Source: Glebionis coronaria
Taxonomy: Eukaryota > Streptophyta > Magnoliopsida > Asterales > Asteraceae
Direction of reading: 5' to 3'
Assembly: GCA_025667525.1 (NCBI GenBank)
Contig: CM046878.1
Coordinates: forward strand, 76,611,696 to 76,675,695
Length of the DNA: 64,000 nt
The notes under the pieces are model-generated. The model was given only the letters and a program-made list of their open reading frames with translations, ran no database searches and was not told where the DNA came from. The position numbers and the translations under genes are program-made. Below, piece after piece: positions 57,790 to 64,000 of the stretch. How positions within the stretch are numbered: position 1 is the first letter of the stretch; each line of letters begins with the position of its first letter.

Positions 57790-58019
57790 CTTTTCTTTAT
57801 TTGATCTCTAGTTTTGATCAAAGGTTTAAGTAAACATAAACAAGATGGAGGAGGGTGTTTGGTAATCTGTATTAAAGTGTGATTTTGTACAGTAATGGCT
57901 ATTCACGAGGGTGTTTGGGATTGCGTATTACCTTTCTTAAGGGGGTGTTTGTTTAGCCTATTTGGTTTTGCGCCTAGTAAAGGTTTTACCTCAATAAAAT
58001 AAGATTTTTGTATCTTTTA
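57790..58019. promoter_or_regulatory. Upstream region of the dehydrogenase gene
   Basis: The promoter and 5' UTR must lie here on the minus strand, but no clear TATA box is visible. Three GGGTGTTTG motifs (about 57864, 57910 and 57946) suggest MITE ends or remnants. Confidence 0.35.
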
Positions 58020-58245
58020 TCTTTTTATTAACTTACTTTTTAGAAAAATAATAAAGATATCTAATTCGTATGTTTAAAAAGAGAGGCTTAATCACATGAT
58101 TGAGACAAGTGGCGAAATCAAAGATTGAGATGAAGAAAGAGAAAATATTAAATACCAGACCTCATGCATTTCATTAATCATGACACATAAGTTTAGATCT
58201 GTTTTTAGGCATTCTTATTAGGTTTATATATCAACACTCTGTTTT
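58020..58245 (-). repeat. Dispersed repeat, copy 2 (inverted relative to 51760)
   Basis: Reverse-orientation match to 51760-52170. The two copies flank the dehydrogenase gene on either side. Confidence 0.6.
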
Positions 58246-58566
58246 TTATTACGCGTCTTTTCTTATTATATTGCTTTTTTTGTTTTCCTTTATATAAATA
58301 TTACTTATAATATAATACTTGTAGACGCACGGTTTTTTTCAAAAATATAATGTACTATAAAAGAAAAAAGTTCAAATATTTCTTGTAATAATTTTGTTGA
58401 ATCTAAACACATCATGCGTAATAGGTAGTTTAAATAGGACCTCGAATGATCCATTAAACACAACACAACCAACTATTTGTGTAGCACATTGTCTTATGAA
58501 AATAAGTCAACTTGTACAAAGTTTGACCATTTTGTAAAAAAATATGAATTACACACTCTTCATATT

Positions 58567-58683
58567 GATTGATACACTCAAAATTAGTGTGTCTTAACAT
58601 ATATACTCTTACAAAAGTAAACATGATTAGAATTGAACTAAGGGCATATGTGTCAAGACACACTAATTTTGAGTGTGCCAATC
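58567..58683. mobile_element. Small fold-back MITE
   Basis: Arms of 29 bp (58567-58595 and 58655-58683) pair with two mismatches: 'cactcaaaattagtgtgtct' in one arm and its complement in the other. The spacer is 59 bp. The superfamily is not assigned. Confidence 0.75.
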
Positions 58684-58688
58684 ATTTT

Positions 58689-58987
58689 TGTTGGAAATAC
58701 GTTTTTATAGTTAGAAAGTCTCGGTCACTCCTACAATATAGTTAGGGGCTCGTAGTATAGTTATTGTTATAGTTTAAGAAAGCCCGACCCATGAGCATGT
58801 TCATGGGTCGGAGGCCCAAGTCCATTTATGGACTTGGGTATATAAATCCATTTCCTTCATGTAAAGGGGTGTTGGTTGTTTCATTTTCTAGTATACATTT
58901 TCACATTTTCTTTCATCTTTCTCTCACTACTTTCTCTCTCTAGAAACATCAACCTCACTTTAGGATCAAGATTACCAATATTCTACA
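58689..58987 (+). repeat. Copia-type LTR (N) followed by a primer-site-like sequence
   Basis: 299 bp from TGTTGGAAATACG to ATTCTACA. It contains a TATA-like 'gggtatataaatcc' (58835-58850), a CT-rich transcribed start (cttctttcatctttctctcac) and, immediately after the end, ATTGGCATCAAAAACC. Position and length suit a Met-tRNA-type copia primer site. No second LTR was found in the window. Confidence 0.6.
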
Positions 58988-59423
58988 ATTGGCATCAAAA
59001 ACCATGAGATGAAATAGAGGTGTGCTTTGTGTGCTTTTTGGTTTTAAAACTTTTGGTTCGAATGTTTTTTTTTTATCATAAATCCAAGTTTCAAAAAAAT
59101 TTCGTGCCTTTGTTGATCCACTAGATTTAGATATCTCCTACATATTTGTGATAGGGATTTGGGTACTTTAGATTGTCCAAAAACATGACTTTTTGGGGCG
59201 TTTGGATCGATTTAGGCAAAAAAACCTTGTTTTCTTCACATTATTGCGGAATTATGTTTTTTGCGGAATCTTTCCTCTGGATTTTCGCAATAATTAAGGT
59301 TCAAGAATCTTAATATTGCGGAATCATTTCTTGTAATATGCGAGACTTGATGTATTGCGAGATCTTGTGTGGCCTCAGGTTATTGCGAGATCTTCGGATA
59401 AAGAGTATAGCGAGATCTTCGGA
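58988..59423 (+). other. Internal remnant of LTR element N
   Basis: Noncoding. From 59240 it holds repeated 'attgcggaat' and 'tattgcgagatctt' motifs that continue after the palindromic element at 60707. Confidence 0.5.
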
Positions 59424-59432
59424 TAAAGATTA

Positions 59433-60697
59433 GAGTAAAGTGCAAAAATCATCCCTGTGGTTTGTCAAAAGTTTGAATTACATCCCTCGTTAATACTTCG
59501 CGCAACATACATCATTGTGGTTGTAAAATAGTACACCATACATCCCTGAGGACGGATGGTGCAAATATTTTTCCGTTAAGGGTTAAAAGTGTTTGTTATC
59601 TTAGGGGTATTTTAGTCCTTTTACAACCTAAGGATGGTTTTTGCACCTAACTTTTCAAAAAAAAAAATTTCCAAAAAAATTTTCAAAAAATTTTCAAATT
59701 TTTTTTAAAAAAGTTTCGAAAAATGTTTTTTTTAATGTTTTTTTTTAAGTTTCGAAAATATATTTGAAAAAAGCTTTTTTCAAAAAAATTCAATTTTTTT
59801 AAAAAAGTTTTGAAAAATATTTTTTTTAATGTTTCGAAAAATGTTTTATTTTTTAAATGTTTTCTTTTTTAAAATAAGTTTCAAAAAAAATTTGAAATTT
59901 TTATTTTCAAAAAGTTTCAATTTTTTTTTAAAATTTTCGAAAAAAGTTTTTTTTAAAAAATGTTTTTTAAAAAAAGCTTTTTTAAAAAAAAGTTTTTTTT
60001 TCGAAAAACATTTTTAAAAATAATTTTTATAAAAAAACTTTTGAAATTTTTTTTTTCGAAGATTAAAAAAAAATTTGAATTTTTTTGAAAAAAAAGTTTT
60101 TTAGAAAAGCTTTTTTTTTTAAAAGTTTTTTTTTTCGAAAAACATTTAAAAAAAAACTTTTGAAAAAAAAACTTTTTTCGAAAATTTAAAAAAAAAATTT
60201 GAATTTTTTCGAAAAAAAAAATTTCAAATTTTTTTTAAACTTATTTTAAAAAAGAAAACATTTAAAAAATAAAACATTTTTCGAAACATTAAAAAAAACA
60301 TTTTTCAAAACTTTTTTTAAAAAAAAAATGAATTTTTTTTGAAAAAAACTTTTTTCAAATATATTTTCGAAACTTAAAAAAAAAACATTTTTCGAAAAAA
60401 GAAAACATTTTTCGAAACTTTTTTAAAAAAAATTTGAAATTTTTTTGAAATTTTTTTTGGAAATTTTTTTTTTGAAAAGTTAGGTGCAAAAATCATCCCT
60501 AGGTTGTAAAAGGACTAAAATACCCCTAAGATAACAAACACTTTTAACCCTTAACGGAAAAATATTTGCACCATCCGTCCTCAGGGATGTATGGTGTACT
60601 ATTTTACAACCACAATGATGTATGTTGCGCGAAGTATTAACGAGGGATGTAATTCAAACTTTTGACAAACCACAGGGATGATTTTTGCACTTTACTC
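59433..60697. mobile_element. Palindromic Mutator-like element O
   Basis: An exact 9-bp duplication TAAAGATTA (59424-59432 and 60698-60706), typical of Mutator. The ends GAGTAAAGTGCAAAAATCAT are inverted. The first 225 bp ('catccctgtggtttgtcaaa' through 'ggttaaaagtgtttgttatc') match the last 225 bp in reverse. Pairing continues through A/T-rich sequence to about 59910 and 60220, giving arms near 478 bp around a 300-bp A/T core. No protein is encoded. Confidence 0.9.
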
Positions 60698-60706
60698 TAA
60701 AGATTA

Positions 60707-60965
60707 TTACGAGATCTTTCTGCTCAAGGTTATTGCGAGATCTTCGTATAAGGGTTATTCCGAGATTAGTTTTGGATATAGGGTTATTGCGAGATCTTTC
60801 TGTTCAAGGTTATTGCGAGATCTTCGTATAAGGGTTATTCCGAGATTAGTTTTGGATATAGGGTTATTGCAAGATCTTTTGCATTAGCATTATTGCAAGA
60901 TATGCTTTGTATAAAGTTATTGCGAAATCTTTTTGGGTTAGGATTATTCCAAGATCTTTTTTAGA
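60707..60965. repeat. TTATTGCGAGATCTT repeat region
   Basis: About ten units of 'ttattgcgagatctt' or 'ttattccgagatt'. A higher-order unit of about 75 bp ('cttcgtataagggttattcc' to 'tttctgttcaagg') is present twice, at about 60718-60790 and 60795-60870. Confidence 0.85.
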
Positions 60966-62017
60966 CTTTGCATTTATTTGAAGACTTCCGCAACCAGACA
61001 CGACCAAAGGATAATTAAGTATTGTTTCAAAAACCCAAAACACTCTACCTTTATTTCATTGCTCGATCATTCGGTGATCTTTTTCAAGTGATCAACAAAT
61101 GAATCCTCATTCAGTAATACGACAATGCCATCGCTTTTTGACCTATCAATCATATCGGGTACCGATACTCGTCCACCATTGTTTATCAAAGAGCTATTTG
61201 ACGCATACGCCCATACGCCCCACATGATAATATAAATAATAAGGCCAAAACTGAAAGGGACGCCACGAGCAATCACTCCGCCGTGGAGAAGTCATAACAC
61301 TGGTGCCTCCAGTGTTACGGTTATGGTATCTCCATAACTAGATGACGTGGCATGCATGTATATGGCTTAGGCATTTAAAACTAAACATAAGCTATCAAAA
61401 CATATAAAACAAATACTTAGGGAAAACAGTTGGCTGTAAACGGGGAATCCTAATAAGGAAAAAGAGTGTCCATACTGAAGGACGGAATATATGTACCTTA
61501 TGTCCAGTGAACGATGAAAGATGAAAAGATACAAAGTCCTACGCCGACTTCACTAGTGCTACATAAATAGGGAACATGTATGAGTTGTCTGATTTCTGAG
61601 TGTGTTACTGGTTCTTGTATGTTCTTAACTCATTATATATGTTCTTGTCTTATTTTATTATTTTAAATGGTATACTGTATTATTCATGTTTTACATGTCT
61701 TCTGATTATGTATTTTCATGTATTATTGTATTATTATACTTGTAGTGTAACAATAAGTAACTTTCTAAAAATAGTAGGTTTCTAAAAATAGAAAGTTTCC
61801 AAAAAATAGAAAGTTTTCAAAAATAGAGAGTTTCCAAAAATAGTAAGTTTTCTGAAATAGAAAGTTTCCATAAATAGAAATAAGCTGGATTAATAAGCTA
61901 AAAATATAAGCTAGTACTTATTTATAAGTCATGATAAATTATTAATAAAGTTTATTAAATAATACTATAGGTTAAGGTGATTATTAATTATTAATGAAAT
62001 ACATGGTTTAATAATTA
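60966..62017. other. AT-rich DNA between N and P
   Basis: A 69-codon minus frame (61067-61276) with a hydrophobic stretch is not recognised and not supported as a gene. A perfect 9-bp hairpin TAACACTGG/CCAGTGTTA lies at 61295-61317. The tandem array at 61760-61880 is listed separately. Confidence 0.45.
61760..61880. repeat. Tandem repeat of about 17 bp
   Basis: Seven imperfect units of 'aaatagaaagtttccaa' with small changes. Confidence 0.85.
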
Positions 62018-62422
62018 TTAATATGTCACGAACTTAGAGACGAGATCATCCCATGTCAAAATCGAATTTGGCGGTTCTTTCTCGAGCCAATTTTTTGCGG
62101 GTCCATCTAACGAGTATGGAAACAACATCATCTTAATGGCGTCATGTGGAACATCCTTAAACTTGCTTGTTGCGGTGAGACGATTGAAATTCCGTATGTG
62201 ATAATGCGGGTTGTCTTTCTCATGACCTTGAAACTTGTTTGCTTGTAGCATCGACATTAAACCCGTCTTAATCTCGAAATTCTCCGCAAGGATGGCGGAA
62301 ATCACACTAGCTTCTCCAAAACCCTCGGTGGGTGCTTGAAGCAACTCCATCATAGTACGATTAGCCATAGTGACTATTGGTTCTACAACGGGTTCGACAA
62401 TTGGAGTTTCTTCTTCAATCAA
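62018..62422 (-). pseudogene. N-terminal gag fragment of Athila-type gypsy P
   Basis: 134 codons: 'MANRTMMELLQAPTEGFGEA', 'LMSMLQANKFQGHEKDNPHY' and 'FKDVPHDAIKMMLFPYSLDG', then 'AKNWLEKEPPNSILTWDDLV'. This is the first half of the gypsy gag domain, as in B. The frame ends at 62018, without the rest of gag or any pol leftward. The ATG start is unclear because of a frame change near 62440. Confidence 0.85.
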
Positions 62423-63207
62423 ATTTCCTTGATTTTGACGACATTTGCGAGCTGTTTTGCTTGATTATGAGTTTGCATAAACGTGACGTAGAACGTGGAG
62501 GTGAGCAAAGAAGATTCTTTTAGGTGTTTTGTGGATTTTCAATTTTTTTTTGATTGTTTTTAATTTTTTTGGATTTTGTGTGTATTCGTAGACAACAATC
62601 TACCAAATCTCTCCTCGAATAAAACTTTTGATTAAAGAAGCCTCAAAAGAATGAAAACAATCACGTGGAGTGAACGCCTTCGATTGACTTTAGAACTTTG
62701 GTGAAAACCAATTTGTTCAAGAGGGTTTAATCACAAAGAAACCAAGCAAATATGTATGATACGTAATAATGCTTTGGGCGGCAAAACCCTCGATTAGCCT
62801 TCAATCTCAAATACTCACAAGTGAACGGGGGGAATGAGGTGGCGCGAAGCACTTAAGTACCTAGCTTCCCTTTAACGGCCTTTTATAGCACGTTGCATAT
62901 CTATTCACCTTATAGTTCGTATTTTTCAAAATCGAGCTTCACGAAAGTATTTATCTATTTTTGCCTTTTTCCTTTTGTTTGAGATTCAAATACAATAATT
63001 AGGATATCAAATCCCAATTAAGGTTGTGTTTTCACACTTTTGGAGATATTTTGTATTTGTTGTGATACTTATACAATAATAGTAATAATATTTCACAAGA
63101 AAAACGAAAAAAAAAACGATAATACATATTAGTAGAGTTCTACTAATACAAATACTATTTATGGTTAGATATTAAAAACAAAATGAACAAATTAACCACG
63201 ACACACC

Positions 63208-63225
63208 TCCCCGGCAGCGGCGCCA
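63208..63225 (-). other. Primer binding site of P (tRNA-Asp type)
   Basis: The minus strand reads TGGCGCCGCTGCCGGGGA, one mismatch from the complement of the plant tRNA-Asp 3' end. It is the best-preserved primer site of this type in the window. Confidence 0.88.
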
Positions 63226-63228
63226 AAA

Positions 63229-64000
63229 TGATTGTAGGTAAATTACACCCTTTAGGAAAAAGGCGTAAATGCGGTAAGTATTAAAATAGTGATTTAGGAA
63301 AAGCAAGTGTTAATGACCCAAATAAGTTCGTTTCCCAATGAGGTATTTGTGTGTGAATAATTCGTAATGATTTTGAATTAATATAGAAGAAAGAAAAAGA
63401 AGGGAAATGGAAATGACGGATACGTTAAAATTACACTACGACGACAAAACGAAAAACCGTAAAGAGTGACAAAATAAAAATTAATTCTAAAAATTCCCAA
63501 AAAATTATTAAAAATAGCTAAAAATGTAATAAGAGTTTACAAATGATCAAAACTTTTTAAAATCTTTTAATAAATTAAATATTAATTTTTAAATGCTAAT
63601 TAAAGCCCTAAAAATCCAAATAATTAATAAAAAACCCAAATAAAGATTTTTCAATTTGTAAAACTCCAAAATGACTTAATTAAACTAAAAACTATTTTTA
63701 TGAAATTTAAATCTAATGAAAACTATTTTTAAATGATTAAAAACTATTAAATTATTAAAATAATCCTAAAAATTAATAAAATTATGAGAAAAATAATCTA
63801 AGAGTTTTAAAAATCCCAACTTAAAGTATTTGATCTTAGAAAATTGTAAAAGTTGCAAAAAATACTATTTTAAACCTAAAAACAATTTTTAATAATAAAA
63901 TAATATTAAAAATCCAAAAATTATAAAAATTTCAAAAAACTTGCAAACTAGTTTATTTTAACCTAAATAATCAGAAAATGAAAGTGAAATTACCAAAATA
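63229..64000 (-). repeat. 5' LTR of P (runs off the window)
   Basis: It starts at the TG of 'tgattgtaggtaaattac', so the LTR ends in CA on the element strand, 3 nt from the primer site. The rest is very AT-rich. The outer end is beyond 64000. Confidence 0.7.

Larger units (their letters stand above)
62018..64000 (-). mobile_element. 5' part of Athila-type gypsy P
   Basis: On the minus strand: LTR (63229 to beyond the window), primer site (63208-63225), leader and truncated gag. The sequence leftward of 62018 is unrelated noncoding DNA, so P is deleted or broken there. Confidence 0.75.

Noticed and set aside
57855..57960. Three GGGTGTTTG motifs upstream of the dehydrogenase gene
   Set aside because: They resemble Tourist-type ends, but no matching inverted end with a TTA duplication could be paired.
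59829..60017. Phe/Lys-rich frame in the palindrome
   Set aside because: Product of A/T homopolymer runs inside element O.
61067..61276. 69-codon minus frame with a hydrophobic segment
   Set aside because: No recognisable family, no context and no conserved copy in the window.
61295..61317. Perfect 9-bp hairpin TAACACTGG/CCAGTGTTA
   Set aside because: Short and isolated; it could be a transposon end, but no partner end or target duplication was found.

Overview
This is a gene-poor, AT-rich plant nuclear window made almost entirely of nested transposable elements, with one apparently intact host gene near the right end. The organism is a flowering plant. The retroelement proteins (a SIRE-type copia with a long extra ORF, Tat and Athila gypsy proteins, and the 'SDEFIKSS...LVPIPSESE' type acidic protein) look like those of Asteraceae, possibly Anthemideae such as Tanacetum or Artemisia. 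That placement is recognition, not a search result. No rRNA, tRNA gene, CRISPR or prokaryotic signal was seen.

Layout. Positions 1-11697 hold a minus-strand Sirevirus (copia, here F) cut by the window edge, with degenerate gag, pol and env-like regions. It sits in an older element E (11698 to at least 46532, minus), which has a copia-type primer binding site and a series of short ORFs, each lying downstream of a GCGGTTCTTTA hairpin. E is split by a 28 kb Ty3/gypsy Tat-lineage element A (16346-44502, minus, target duplication AGACC). A carries gag-pro, RT, two RNase H domains, integrase and an antisense gene. A is itself broken twice. First, copia-derived element D (24501-34198, duplication ATCAC) inserted between protease and RT; its two outer ends are inverted copies of the same LTR end. 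D was then hit by an Athila-like element B (24959-33804, plus; gag-pro only). Second, an Athila-like element C (36906-44450, minus, duplication CGGGT) landed in A's 5' LTR and carries a cysteine-rich acidic protein instead of gag-pol. B and C share LTR ends, primer site, leader and 3' noncoding region but differ in cargo.

Right of E are a Mutator-like element (46533-47998), a hAT MITE with an exact 8-bp duplication (49830-50534), and the host gene: an eight-exon short-chain dehydrogenase/reductase resembling TIC32-type proteins (52981-57789, minus, 313 aa). Its first intron holds three hAT MITEs and SINE/MITE candidates. Further right are a copia LTR with primer site (58689-58987), a 1.26 kb palindromic Mutator-like element (59433-60697) and the 5' part of another Athila-type gypsy (62018-64000, minus).

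Relative order of insertion from the nesting: E first, then A and F into E; D into A; B into D; C into A. None of the retroelements seen here encodes a complete, uninterrupted gag-pol, so mobility would depend on partners elsewhere.
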